A DNA stretch of 64,000 nt from Symsagittifera roscoffensis (Eukaryota; Xenacoelomorpha; Acoela; Convolutidae). The stretch is from NCBI RefSeq assembly GCF_963678635.1, contig NC_087065.1, forward strand, positions 52,641,858-52,705,857, read 5' to 3'. Positions within the stretch are counted from its first letter, which is position 1; each line of letters starts with the position of its first letter. The position numbers were made by a program, and so were the translations under genes. Positions 11,901-21,372 of the stretch are shown one piece after another. Under the pieces are notes generated by a model that saw only the letters and a list, made by a program, of their open reading frames with translations, was not told the DNA's origin and made no database searches.

Positions 11901-14900
11901 CCGAAAGAACGCCGATGATAGTTTGATCTCGATGCTCAAGTTCCTGACTAACTTCGTGTTTCATAAGTTTGGATTAGAAGTAACAGTTCTAACTGTTCTG
12001 CTAAATTGCGGACTTCATGCTGACTTTTACTCGAGCATTTACTTGTTGATTCTGGTTCCAATGATTCTATCGTCCAGGAAAAAACTACTGACCAAGGCAA
12101 ATATTTTGACCTTAGTTACGGCTTTTTTCTTGATAATAAAATTCGTGTTTCTCTTATGGTTGCCCCCGCTGGACGTTTTTTGTGGCTTCACGGAGCTGAA
12201 CTGGCTTGAACACCCCAAAAGATCGGTGGACACCTTGTCTCTCAAACGATTTTTCTTCATCCCAGATTTTAATGATCCCAAGAGCTACTCAATATCGGCT
12301 GGACGACTCCTCGGTGATTTTTTCCAGCTTTTGATTTTGAAATACCTGTTGACCAATTTAAGAGAGGAGAAGAATCAACATGGAACTCGTGCGATAAGCG
12401 ATACACTCGGAGTGCGCGACATCAGCCCAAGGATTGCTGACATGGCAGGGAACAATGACGAGTGTTTGTCCGAAGAACATGACGAGAACTCAGCTTTAAT
12501 TCCAGCCGAAGACGGTCAGGGGAAACGAATAATTTACTCCAAATCGAATTTCATCACCGACGAAAAAGATACCCTGAATGTAATCAAGAAAGTAATTTTC
12601 AGTCACGGAATCTGGGCTACGTACGCTGTTGTGTGTTTAACTGGAATGCAGGATGTGGATGTTTTCGGCTTCATTTTCTTCGGCCTTGGGTTCTATCTGC
12701 TGTGGGTGGGACAAGACATTGCTCTGAGACCCAGAAAGAACGCTGTATATCGCATGAATGTAATCCTGACCTACACAACGGTTACCTGCATACTTCGAGT
12801 TCTTTTCCAGCTGGTGCCATTTTACTGCTACACTGAGTTTTTCACCGATGGAGGTCACGCTGACTTTTTGCGCTTTTTGAACATGTTCGACATTACAATG
12901 CTGAACAAGTACTACGGCATTCCTTCCAGTCTCGATCAAACCAAACAGTGCCCATATACGCGACTTAAGTCTGATTTGATCGAATGGGAAACAGTCTGTG
13001 TTCTTTTTCTCCTTCTTCAGCGCCGCATATTTGTGAGCCATTACTACGATTTTGTCATGCAAGATGCAAAAGAGTCACGGGCTTTAGCCGTTGAAGGTGG
13101 AAAACTGATTCAGAAAATGAATGATGACGATTTAAAAGCAAGAACTGAAATGAGAAACAAGATCTCGAAACAGCTCCAAAACGCAGTTGAGCAAATCAAA
13201 AAACGATTCAAAGGGGAAGAGTGGGTAGAACCCAAAACGCACCTGGAGGCCATTTTTAGCGGACATAAGTTTTTTGCCGGTTCACCTGAAGACGAATCTC
13301 TGATAAACGCATTGGAAGCCAGTGAAGAGTTGTCATTGTTTCTAGCAGAACCAGTTACCCCCGATGATGAAATAATAGCACAACGTTGGAAACCATTCAC
13401 TGATTTTATAGAACAAAAGCTGAAAATCAGCAAAGATGACAAGAAAGATGAAAGCACTGAAACGATTGATCAGAGGGAAAAGGAAAATGACTCGCAAGCT
13501 AAAGATTGCGACACGGAAGAAATAGATAAAAGTTATGAAAAAGAACACAATAAAACAGATGATGCTGATTCAAATGATGTTTCTGAGACCAGATCACAGG
13601 CACCGATTCTGGTCTCAAAAATGACATACTACCTTCTTTACGGTGTGACTTTAGTTCTAAAAGAGCTAGGTTTTGTGATGGACAGAGCCTCTAGTAGCTT
13701 CAGACAAGTTAACAAACAGCTGATCCAATTTAGGAAAACTAGACAGAGAACAGAAACTACCAAGTATGGGCCTCTGAGAATGCCGACGGTTATCGACCGA
13801 AAACCAATAACATCCAATGTTACCGATGTAGCCATTGATATTATAACAGAAGACACTGAATTGGGTGCAAACTCTCCTGAAGCTGTTGGTCAACTGACCC
13901 CGGGGTCATCAGATTCCCCCAGACCCAGATCGTCAAGCGTTCGAGATATTTTGGAAAATCCTGAGAAGCCTCCAACAGCAGGCGAGTTTATGGTCCTGCT
14001 CCTCAAGAAGTTCTGGCTTTCGTTCTATTATTTCTTAGTAGCTCAAACTGACTATCTGTGTTACTTCATGATTACTCTGAGTCTGTTACTCAACGGCTCC
14101 ATTGCCGATGCTGTTCTAGCACTGCTAACGCTTCTTTGGGGATTGTTGTCGAAACCTAGACCAAGTAAAACTTTTTGGAGCTTTTGTATTACTTATGTAG
14201 TCGGATTGATTCTGCTAAAATATTGTCTGAAATTCAGAGTCCTAGATTACAACAATGAGACTTTAGTGCCTCCGCAGACGGTTCCTCCGGGTCTTGTGTT
14301 GTTCTTCGGAATTAAGGACGATGATTCTCTGTTTATAACACAACTGCTACTCCTGATCTCCCTCTGTTTCCACAGAAATGTTTTGGTTAATTTTGGACTT
14401 TGGATTGGTCCTCCGTCACCTGGCCGAAAACTATCGCATCGGAGCGAAGAGTCGGGCTTGGAACCAGTCGAGGAGTCGGACCCGAAAGACGAAACAGCAC
14501 CGCTGACAATTTTGAGGAAGCCCACCGCATCTCAGGAGCCACAAGGAGTAGGAGAACCAGCGCAGTCTATTGCTGCTGGAGGAAACGGAGAAGAGGATGA
14601 ACTCGTGAATCAAGAAGGCAATCATAGTGGCGAGGAACTTATCGCATCCTTTTCTAATGAGCCACCCCAAGAGCAAATACTTCCTCCCGATCTTGTAGAA
14701 AATGAACTGGAGTCGTCAGGCTGGAAAGACTGGGCTGTCGACAAGGCCATAGAGTACAAAAACGAATTTATGAGCTTCTTTTACAATATGAAATCTGCTG
14801 ACAACACAGCAGTAAAAGACGTGTACGCGCCCATGTTTTTCTTCGATGCCATGGGATATGTTATTGTTGTTTTTGGATACCATGGGTTCTCGGTATCAAA

Positions 14901-16554
14901 CGACGATGCTGTGGATTCAGGAGGAACTCTAGTTTCGATCGTTTCTGAAAATCAAGTTCCGGTTTTATTCCTGGCGATAGTAATGATTCTTTTTGTTTAC
15001 CAACTATTTGATCGTTTAGCTTACCTGACTAAAAACGTCAAGTTGAAGATATTTATATTCACGTCACAAGTGCTGCTAGTTCATTTTTGGCTGATCATCG
15101 TCAACAAAAATGTAACTGGGAAGTACTTCTCGGAGAATACGCCGGCGAAAGTGTTCTATTTCTTCCGCTGGATTTACTGGTTGCTCTCGGCGTACCAGAT
15201 CAAATGCAGCTACCCAGTCAGAGTTTTAGGTAACTTTTTCTCGAAGAGATATAACATGGTTTACAAAGTGTGCATGCTGGTGTTTGTGAACATCCCGTTC
15301 GCATTTGAGATCCGTGTCTTGATGGATTGGATCTTCACAGGCACTACTCTTAGCTTCAATCGTTGGCTGGAAGTCGAAGACGTTTTCACAACCACTTTTA
15401 TTTTAAACTGCACAAGAATAGCAGAACAAAACATGAAGCAAAAACGCGGCCAAACGCAGAAAGTGTTCCCTTCAAAAATTGTTTATTTCTCGGTCTTGAT
15501 AGTTCTTTTGGTCATTATTTGGGGACCAATTTTGCTTTTTTCGTACCTGAACGCAACAAAAGTATCGACTGAAATTACGTACACCAATTTTAAACTGCAA
15601 ATTGGATCTTATCTTCCGATTTTTGAAGCGAGTCAAATCGGAATAACGAGTTTGACGAGCGATGAGTTCGCCAAGTCTCTCAGCAAAGATATACTCGGCG
15701 ATGTGAGTCATGAAGCTGAACTGATGCTGAACTTTTACAACGCGGATGGTTGTGACTTTTCGAAGGTCAAATACAGCAGCGAGAGTGAAAACATATGGAC
15801 GATCACGCCACCTGCACAGAAAAAGTTGATCGATTACGTGAACAGTTCAGACGAGGTGTTGTTTTATGTCGAATACCAATTTAGCAGAGTATCATTAAGC
15901 TCGTCAGCGTCAAATTTTCCGACTACGTCGCAAGGATCAACGACGATACAGTTAGACGAACAGGCAAAAGAAGGTTTGGCGAACCTAATCCAAAATGGCT
16001 CGTCTCCTACAGAATACGTGGACATCATTGCGGCTATTCCTTCTGTGTATTATATTCAAGATACAGCAACAGTCGACAATGAGACAGTTTCAGTGGACAG
16101 AAGCCACGAATGGTACACGATTCGACTAAAGTTAAATGGCACGGCGAACGACCCGGGCTCGTATACTGGACTTACATGGTGGCTGGTAGATACAACTCGA
16201 ATGCCAGACGGAGACGCAAGCAATTTCGCTGACTCGTTCAACATTTATATCGTCATGGATAAAGTAGTCCCAGATATGTATAGCTCAGTGGCAAGCTACG
16301 GAATCTTGGGCCTATACACTGCCTTTGTTCTGTTGATTTCGAATGTAGTTAAGGGCATGTTTACTGGGTTTGCGGCCAAAATCATGTGGGATGAAATTCC
16401 AGATGTATCATTGCTGCAAAACTTGACAAAAGAGATCTACCTCTGCAGAGAGACGAAAAATTTTGAACTGGAGGAGGACTTGTACGCACAGTTGCAGTAT
16501 CTCTACAGATCACCTGATGCCATGATTAGAAACACAAAATATAAGATAGAATGA
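8962..16554 (+). CDS. Piezo: PIEZO gene 1, exon 2 (main body, residues 56-2585, stop)
   Basis: This one uninterrupted exon encodes nearly the whole of a PIEZO mechanically activated, trimeric, non-selective cation channel. The acceptor TTGTTTCAG ends at 8961; the frame is open upstream to 8917, but that part is taken as intron. Visible family features, by predicted residue:
- first membrane segment with FFRVAIPLAL and FIHPFVSSPG (about 80-145), then many hydrophobic helices in blade repeats;
- conserved SHGIWATY and LWVGQDIAL (about 1270-1310);
- beam helix from QRRIFVSHYYDFV (1408) to about 1472;
- LLSKPRPSKTFW (about 1790);
- FFRWIYWLLSAYQIKC and RVLGNFFSKRYN (about 2122-2155);
- anchor FEIRVLMDWIF (about 2170);
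- outer helix (about 2230-2250), diverged extracellular cap (about 2255-2480), inner helix (about 2495-2520);
- C-terminal FELEEDLYAQLQYLYRSP.
Total length (2585 aa) is usual for PIEZO. Charged linkers near 1500-1580 and 1870-1960 are variable. The pore constriction has Trp where vertebrate PIEZO has Phe. Confidence 0.97.
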   Translation, partial: NMNTETRSPRGLSANRHAPLRSQQLTKSQMFAAAFFRVAIPLALICSFTLRVNAFSGVFLILFFIHPFVSSPGKPSSQMQTKLFLSAIIVISTLFLLAQGSFLVSLYTVDDLPGEFTCNSTMGETYIDIGLGDLYEASWWMYFVYFGPEVVLILTSVCSLLSHVVALNSLKPPKSTPRTPRPSRDERQNASETSNLSSPASEKTPSDRFQRSFAYVIGILNILALIGAACCVPSLISLAYLLVFLTIGTGHSVSASTLLTTGINSLSYVLVLVSALHFVTIYIFQFHFIDDKVDYDSTWLRLTGIKRILNSSCVEAAEDNMSMYIHDLPTEYYVQPFVILVLYYLIAHYTGFWAQFTPSDDAYYRDTESNQNVSFQNRHSRISRSYMPPVLQNFMSPTLESTSEYVKNSFQKFWFVLKKTISSLSYLVSVAVQIFWSVWCLGLIGLVLLLVAIYLWVRSNSQMRTLNAAPFLVVFCTVYILVQYIFNLDYIDGEFVDKTHTIDFGTFNLTISLEDIRLTKDSMPHILYLGVQCIFLCVFWFSLRSCIQHYKEKRGRIDETHLGSTNSANGEIPLGSISDETESRRETADDSSTQAILQRVREIASAVWMSICIVVLLFVSTHGFPTAFNIVYMLFFIVFANYTVFTVGAGITELPDFEKFLRLILLFTMTALCVIYIYQFSFFFDQFDFFKEQRDVLSQFGLTNSVSDTLEIVYPTAVLLIVIKIQFDFFGDSFKSFMRHFKTNFSAMEDESLPPGSETRATEMSRTSDDHPSELHNKQMFRKRVKAIAQYIRERLWVWLVVHTDKLFLMLLFVAIMQEISAVNLGFMTFYVLMCTMPQGAGGALKKILFVLTCGVVIIRMAYQNQLINENVYYDVKCDNTSISNRSFIDTNLFEWIGLTVYDDKNAPEKKSALTYLWFYLLLIICVLLESLMHCRMNAKKAILERRAQNENTGQARKASENLKKLKIMLHYRIIFPEVNRKNADDSLISMLKFLTNFVFHKFGLEVTVLTVLLNCGLHADFYSSIYLLILVPMILSSRKKLLTKANILTLVTAFFLIIKFVFLLWLPPLDVFCGFTELNWLEHPKRSVDTLSLKRFFFIPDFNDPKSYSISAGRLLGDFFQLLILKYLLTNLREEKNQHGTRAISDTLGVRDISPRIADMAGNNDECLSEEHDENSALIPAEDGQGKRIIYSKSNFITDEKDTLNVIKKVIFSHGIWATYAVVCLTGMQDVDVFGFIFFGLGFYLLWVGQDIALRPRKNAVYRMNVILTYTTVTCILRVLFQLVPFYCYTEFFTDGGHADFLRFLNMFDITMLNKYYGIPSSLDQTKQCPYTRLKSDLIEWETVCVLFLLLQRRIFVSHYYDFVMQDAKESRALAVEGGKLIQKMNDDDLKARTEMRNKISKQLQNAVEQIKKRFKGEEWVEPKTHLEAIFSGHKFFAGSPEDESLINALEASEELSLFLAEPVTPDDEIIAQRWKPFTDFIEQKLKISKDDKKDESTETIDQREKENDSQAKDCDTEEIDKSYEKEHNKTDDADSNDVSETRSQAPILVSKMTYYLLYGVTLVLKELGFVMDRASSSFRQVNKQLIQFRKTRQRTETTKYGPLRMPTVIDRKPITSNVTDVAIDIITEDTELGANSPEAVGQLTPGSSDSPRPRSSSVRDILENPEKPPTAGEFMVLLLKKFWLSFYYFLVAQTDYLCYFMITLSLLLNGSIADAVLALLTLLWGLLSKPRPSKTFWSFCITYVVGLILLKYCLKFRVLDYNNETLVPPQTVPPGLVLFFGIKDDDSLFITQLLLLISLCFHRNVLVNFGLWIGPPSPGRKLSHRSEESGLEPVEESDPKDETAPLTILRKPTASQEPQGVGEPAQSIAAGGNGEEDELVNQEGNHSGEELIASFSNEPPQEQILPPDLVENELESSGWKDWAVDKAIEYKNEFMSFFYNMKSADNTAVKDVYAPMFFFDAMGYVIVVFGYHGFSVSNDDAVDSGGTLVSIVSENQVPVLFLAIVMILFVYQLFDRLAYLTKNVKLKIFIFTSQVLLVHFWLIIVNKNVTGKYFSENTPAKVFYFFRWIYWLLSAYQIKCSYPVRVLGNFFSKRYNMVYKVCMLVFVNIPFAFEIRVLMDWIFTGTTLSFNRWLEVEDVFTTTFILNCTRIAEQNMKQKRGQTQKVFPSKIVYFSVLIVLLVIIWGPILLFSYLNATKVSTEITYTNFKLQIGSYLPIFEASQIGITSLTSDEFAKSLSKDILGDVSHEAELMLNFYNADGCDFSKVKYSSESENIWTITPPAQKKLIDYVNSSDEVLFYVEYQFSRVSLSSSASNFPTTSQGSTTIQLDEQAKEGLANLIQNGSSPTEYVDIIAAIPSVYYIQDTATVDNETVSVDRSHEWYTIRLKLNGTANDPGSYTGLTWWLVDTTRMPDGDASNFADSFNIYIVMDKVVPDMYSSVASYGILGLYTAFVLLISNVVKGMFTGFAAKIMWDEIPDVSLLQNLTKEIYLCRETKNFELEEDLYAQLQYLYRSPDAMIRNTKYKIE

Positions 16555-16647
16555 ACTTAAATTGATATTTTCTGTTTTTTTTAATGTGATATGTTACAAT
16601 AGTCTAAATTAACTCCAATATCTAATTTTCAAGTGCCCCTGTTACTA

Positions 16648-16653
16648 AATAAA
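16648..16653 (+). other. Probable polyadenylation signal of PIEZO gene 1
   Basis: AATAAA occurs 94 bases after the stop codon at 16552-16554, inside AT-rich sequence, and a T-rich stretch follows within 30 bases. This fits a short 3' UTR. It is not confirmed by transcript ends. Confidence 0.5.
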
Positions 16654-16659
16654 AGTATA

Positions 16660-17104
16660 CATTAGTTTCTTTTAAGTGTTTTTTTCCTGAAGTGTTCCTT
16701 ATTCTTTGCTATCTATAACGCCAATCTGAGGGAACGCCACTCAGATGTGAGGTTTTTGTAGCTTTTTAAAAATATCGCATAATTGTGGCCGATGAGTTGA
16801 TTATATGATAATTTTTTCTTTGTTTGTGTGTTGTATTTTGGCTGAAGATAAAAGTTTTTTTTTTCTTCAGTTTTTTGCTCAAATATTGGTGTCCCATAGT
16901 TGGAAAACGCTCACAATTATATCATACGCTGGGTCATAGATCTATCTAGTTAAACAAGTAAAAACCCATGATATATTAAGATTTCATTTTTTGGACCTAT
17001 TTTTTTAGCACGAAAAAGAGTTGAAAAAGGTCTCTCAGTGTCCAGAAAAATTGGTTCGATTATTTTCGGTTTTCAATTTAATTTAAGAGAAATTTGACAA
17101 TCGA
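16660..17104. other. Spacer after gene 1, nothing recognised
   Basis: AT-rich sequence without a supported ORF or repeat between the gene 1 3' end and the Helitron-like element. Confidence 0.4.
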
Positions 17105-18898
17105 TCTATCTATCTATTATTTAATTGGCGTGTCATGTGACGCATGTTTAAGAAGTCCCTATGTTGACATGTTTAAGAGAATTCTATGAATTCTATTTTT
17201 GCATGTTTAAGAAGTCCCTATGGTCTGGGGCCAAAACATTGCAACGGTTAAAAAGTTTACTCAAGTCAGCTTTTCAAAACAAATCTGTTAGAGCTCGAAT
17301 GTTTCAACTCTTACTTTTTTTCTTTATTCGCAACTTTAAACTATCAAAGTTTTTGTTTCACAATTTGTTTAATTGATTTTGACTTTCTCAAACCCATAGT
17401 GGGGTGATATCAGGGTACATTCAAGGGCCGCAATTCTAGCGTCCAAGTATAACGGCTCAAATTTTTTGGGATTTCGAGATATGGCGTTTTTTATGCTTTT
17501 TTTAATTTATTTTTTTCAAAAAATTAGAAATAGAAAAACTAACCGAACTTTAATTTCTCAAAAGTATAGTGGACTGCTATCAGGATATACTCAGAGATTG
17601 CAAATCTACTGTCCAAGTTTGACTGCTCTTATCCTTATGGTTTTCAAAATATGGTGTTTTTGATGATTTTTCTGTTTTTTTTTCTTCAAAAAATTTAGAT
17701 ATAAAAAAACTTACCGAAATTGAGGTTCTCAACCCTATAGTGGGGTGCTATCAGGATTACACTTAGGAGTTGCGAATCTGACGTCCAAGTTTGACTGCTC
17801 AAATCCTTTTGGTATTCGAGATATGGCGTTGTTTTATGATTTTTTCATCAAAAAATTAGATATAAAAAACTAACCGAAGTTTATTTTCTCAACCTTATAG
17901 TGAGGTGCTATCAGAGTTTGCTCCGGAGTTGCAAATCTGGCGTCTAAGTATGACTGCTCAAATCCCTATGATTTTTGAGATATGGCGTTTTTTTAGTAAT
18001 TTTTTAATTTTTTTTTTTCAACAAACTTCGATATAACAAAAATCGAACTTGAATTTCTCAAGCCTATACTGGGGTGTATCAGGGTACACTCAGTAGTTGC
18101 AAATCTAATGTCCATTTTTGACTGCTCAAATCTTAATGGTTTTCGAATTTTTTAAAAATTATTTTCGAGTTTCGCCAAATTTCCAAAACCCTAAGGATTT
18201 GAGCAGTCAAAATTGGACGCTAGATTTGCAACCCCTGAGTGTACCGTGATACACCCCAGTATAAGCTTGAGAAATTACTTTCGATTTTTTTTATATCTAA
18301 GTTTATTGAAAAAAAAAAATTAAAATCGAACTTGAATTTTTCAAGCCTATACTGGGGTGTATCAGGGTACACTCAGGGATTGTTGCAACTTTAGCGTCCA
18401 ATTTTGACTGCTCAAATCCTTATGGTTTTCGAAATTTGGCTTTTTTAAAATAATTTTTTCATTTTTTTTTCAAATTTAATCATTAAAAAAACTAACCGAA
18501 CTTGAGTTTCTCTATAAAGGGGGCGCTATCAGGGTACATTCAAGGGTTGCAAATCTGGCATTCGGGTCTTTTTGGTTTTCGAGCATGGCGTTTTCTATGA
18601 TTTTTTAATTTTTTTTGTCTTTCAAAAAACTTGATTATAAAAATTCTTTTGGAAGTTTTAATTCTCAACCCTATGGTGGGGTGCAGTCAGGGTACACTCA
18701 TGGGTTGCAGTTCTTCCCTTCAAGTTTGACTGCTCAAATCCTTTTCCGAGATGTGGCGTTTTTTATGAAGAATAAACGCCTATACATGAGCGCAGTTCAT
18801 CTTTGGGGTTGCAATCAGTATTTAAGTACATGTTTTAGGAAGTTCTTTCAACGTTAAGCGATCTATTTGAAGCACCATTGGTGCGAGTCATGCGCTAG
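17105..18898 (+). mobile_element. Helitron-like (HINE-type) element with about 165-bp tandem core
   Basis: It starts TCTATCTATCTATTATTTAA followed by TTGGCGTGTCATGTGACGC. It ends with the hairpin GCACC-ATTG-GTGC at 18872 and then GAGTCATGCG-CTAG at 18898. A TC start, a short GC-rich hairpin about 10 nt before CTRR and no inverted ends are Helitron hallmarks. The core is a tandem array whose units share GGGGTGCTATCAGGGTACACTC-like, GACTGCTCAAATCC and CGAGATATGGCGTTTTT phrases. The GACTGCTC landmark falls at 17621, 17793, 17952, 18120, 18406 and 18728. A leader (17130-17230) repeats GCATGTTTAAGAAGTCCCTA. There is no Rep/helicase, so it is non-autonomous. Confidence 0.65.
18150..18312 (-). repeat. 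Inverted unit inside the Helitron tandem core
   Basis: Here the core unit reads in reverse: AAGGATTTGAGCAGTC, then GTGTACCGTGATACACCCC, the complement of the flanking units. The preceding and following units are in + orientation, so one unit has flipped or been copied in reverse. Confidence 0.7.
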
Positions 18899-18949
18899 TT
18901 TTTGATGAATTTTGCTGGCCTTCAAGTTTAACTAGGCTGAAGTTTCAAT

Positions 18950-19300
18950 TTCATTTCAGCTCGATTTTAATAGCCGATGAAAATGGTTCGTGAATATTTA
19001 AAAGTTTTTTTGGAAAAATTTAAATTTTGTTCACGCCCATTTTTGTTTTCTCGACATTTGGCTTTGTTATTTTTCAAATTTTCAGTATATTTCCTTTGTT
19101 AAAAGGAATGCAATTTCAATTATTGAACAGGGAAAGTGTTTAGGTCACGCAAAACCTGACCGGCTTCTCTTTTCAAAAATGGATTTAAATTTTCAGATTT
19201 TACAGCAGAAAACTTTTACCTGTTGATCCAGTTTTCTCAAATTCAGTTAATTTTATCAATAAAAGTGTAAATCTAAAATTATTATTCGAAATCCAAGAGT
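18950..19300 (+). repeat. Diverged relative of MITE copy C
   Basis: Segments such as GGTCACGCAAAACCTGACCG, GATTTTACAGCAGAAAA and TTTACCTGTTGATCCAGTTT match 7090-7200 in copy C. The terminal inverted repeats are not recognisable, so this may be a truncated member. Confidence 0.45.
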
Positions 19301-19339
19301 CTTGCGGCCATTTTTTATTCAGTTAGAGGCCCTTTACTT

Positions 19340-19680
19340 ATTTTTAACAAAAAAGTTATCGCCCTCAGAAAAGTCAAATTTTTGATCTCCTGACCTTTTT
19401 TTTTGCATTTCTCGAAAACTTCCCTGTCATATCTGAGATTTTTGTTTCATTCCCAAGAGAAAGTCTTGGGAAGTTCATTTGCATACGCGACTACATCCCT
19501 TTTTTTAACACAAAAAGTTATGTCCCTCTGAAAAAACAAAGTTTCAAAATTTTGAAGTTTTTTTGTAAAATTTTTGACTTCTCGAAAACTATTGTGCCAA
19601 ATTCTCAGTTTAAGGTGGAATCGAGAAAGCCAGTTTTTGAATTCTTCTCTCATTTGGCGACAACGACCTCTTTTCTTAAA
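19340..19680 (+). repeat. Two degenerate units like those at the start of the window
   Basis: TTCTCGAAAACTTCCCTGTC at about 19412 and CTCGAAAACTATTGTGCCAA at about 19580 are about 170 bp apart, and each is followed by similar text. They resemble the units at 1-780. No gene is seen. Confidence 0.35.
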
Positions 19681-19689
19681 AGTCTTGAA

Positions 19690-20095
19690 AGTCTCTAATA
19701 ACAATAGATGTGCTTTCATAAATATTGATGCATTTATGAATGCACTTAGATATATATGCATTTTTTGAGTTCAATTGAATTTCATCTGCTGGAAGTGACG
19801 TAAATAGCATTCTACAAATACGAGCGTATAATTGAGGCGAAAAGCAAGAAAGGTTTCTAGTTTCGAAAGTGGAATTTATTTTTTAGATTTCCAGCGGAAT
19901 AAAAACTTAACATGTTGATCCAGTTTTCTCAGGTTGGGTTAAAGGTATCGAAAAAGCGCCAATCATAAATCGTTCTAGAAGTTCAAAGAGCTTAAAGATC
20001 ATATAATACATGTTTTTTCTTTGAATTTCGAAAGTTGGGACTTTTTCAACAAATTCAGTGTTTTTTTTCTGTTTACTTGCGTTCATTACTCATTT
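19690..20095 (+). mobile_element. MITE copy D (AAGAGTAATGAACG family), 5'-truncated
   Basis: The interior matches copy A closely (TTATGAATGCACTTAGATAT, GATTTCCAGCGGAATAAAAA, GCGCCAATCATAAATCG). The right end TTGCGTTCATTACTC is intact. The left inverted end is missing and runs into unrelated sequence. Confidence 0.55.
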
Positions 20096-20559
20096 TCAAT
20101 CTTCGATTGGCTATGTTTTTAGTAGAGAAAGAATTGAAGTGTTGGCAAAGTCTTATCTATTGAAGTACGCATTCCGCATTATTAAAATAAACTCAAAAAA
20201 TATCAAACACGTACCTCAATCTGGAGCAAATTTTTTTAGGAAAGTTTTGGTTCACCCAGTTTTTTTCTAACCTTTTTCATTTTTTATGTGTTTTTTCTGT
20301 AACCGTTGTATCGCGTCATTTTGGTTGCGTTATTTTGGTTTAGTTGCTCATAATTTGTCATTTATTGGGTGAAACACTACGGTTAGTTACCGCTCGATTT
20401 TGTTTCAATACTATTATAACTCTGGCAATTGTTTTTCTCTATGTAGTTTCACTAAATTGAAGCTCACTCGAAGTTGATTTCTTAAGATGTTGTTTGAGGC
20501 TGTTTTTTAATTGTTTTTTTTTACTCATAACTTTCGACATTTTTTATTGCGGCTTGTGT

Positions 20560-20610
20560 TGTAGCGCAAGTGGTGCGAAGCTCCGCTTTCGCTTTGACTA
20601 ATTAAGTCAA
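20560..20610 (+). repeat. Isolated tail of the SINE-like family
   Basis: GCGCAAGTGGTGCGAAGCTC followed by CGCTTTCGC matches the conserved tail of the tRNA-derived family. The head is not visible upstream, where MITE copy D ends, so this is a truncated or interrupted copy. Confidence 0.5.
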
Positions 20611-21270
20611 CGCAAGCCGTTTTGTTTTATCTCAAGTTGCAAAAATGTTGAGTGAGGCTCTGAAAAGTTTAAATTTTGAAATTATTTTCATTTTTTTATT
20701 CATGGAAATTTATATTGCAATTTAATCTTCGTGTTGTAAGAGAATATTAATTCTGCCAACCTTCTGGGCATTACCGGATAATCACTTGTGGGACTTTTTT
20801 CGAGTGCAATGAATCCAAATCGAAAGTGCCGATTTCGCATTCGATGTTTTTCTCGTAAATGACTCAGTTTTGAACAATACTTTCAGCCAATTCATCGTTA
20901 TGAGATTAACACATAAGATCATTGTTTTCAACCAAGCATTTTCTCGTCTACAAACATTTTGTTTGTTTTGACATCCTTTTGTTTGAGCAGGTTAACCGGC
21001 TGAACATCAGACGGAATGTCACTCTTGAATTAAACAGATCGGTTCATATTAATTGAAAATGTACAAGTATGATCATTGGGTCAGAAAAATACAGATGGGC
21101 AAAAGTTTTTTGAATAAAAACAAGGTACGGTGATGTGTACATGCGTTAGTTCACTGTTTTTTTTTTTGAAATTAAGACGGGATCCAATTACCAAACTTGT
21201 ACCGTTGAAAGACATTGATTTGAGAGCCATAAACTGAAGCAATTCTTGTGTCGTGGCTTGATAATTTAAC
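20610..21270. other. Upstream region of PIEZO gene 2, no distinct element seen
   Basis: AT-rich sequence without a supported ORF. It should hold the promoter and 5' UTR of gene 2 if the exon at 21271 is correctly assigned. I cannot identify a core promoter motif. Confidence 0.4.
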
Positions 21271-21372
21271 ATGTCGTCTACCTCTTTGAAGCGAATGTCG
21301 ATGCCGGCCGTTGTAACTGCCGCTTCTTCTGAAGAGCTCTCCGGGGAACAATCTATTTGGAAACGAGTTCAG
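21271..21372 (+). CDS. Piezo: PIEZO gene 2, probable exon 1 (34 residues)
   Basis: The ATG at 21271 opens 34 codons (it starts MSSTSLKRMSMPAVV, is rich in S, A and E, and ends WKRVQ). They stop exactly in frame 0 at a strong CAG|GTGAGT donor (21373). An in-frame TAA is two codons upstream (21262-21264). The next in-phase PIEZO exon is at 34769, giving a 13.4 kb intron. The arrangement copies gene 1: a short hydrophilic first exon, a phase-0 junction, then the first membrane segment. The peptide is not similar enough to gene 1 exon 1 to prove homology. The long intron lets a different first exon be possible, so transcript evidence is needed. Confidence 0.55.

Noticed and set aside
12637-13062. 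141-codon and other minus-strand ORFs inside PIEZO gene 1
   Set aside because: Antisense shadows of a strongly conserved coding frame, with no features of their own.
17380-18760. CRISPR array
   Set aside because: The regular repeats are about 165-170 bp tandem units without spacers, in a eukaryotic intergenic region.
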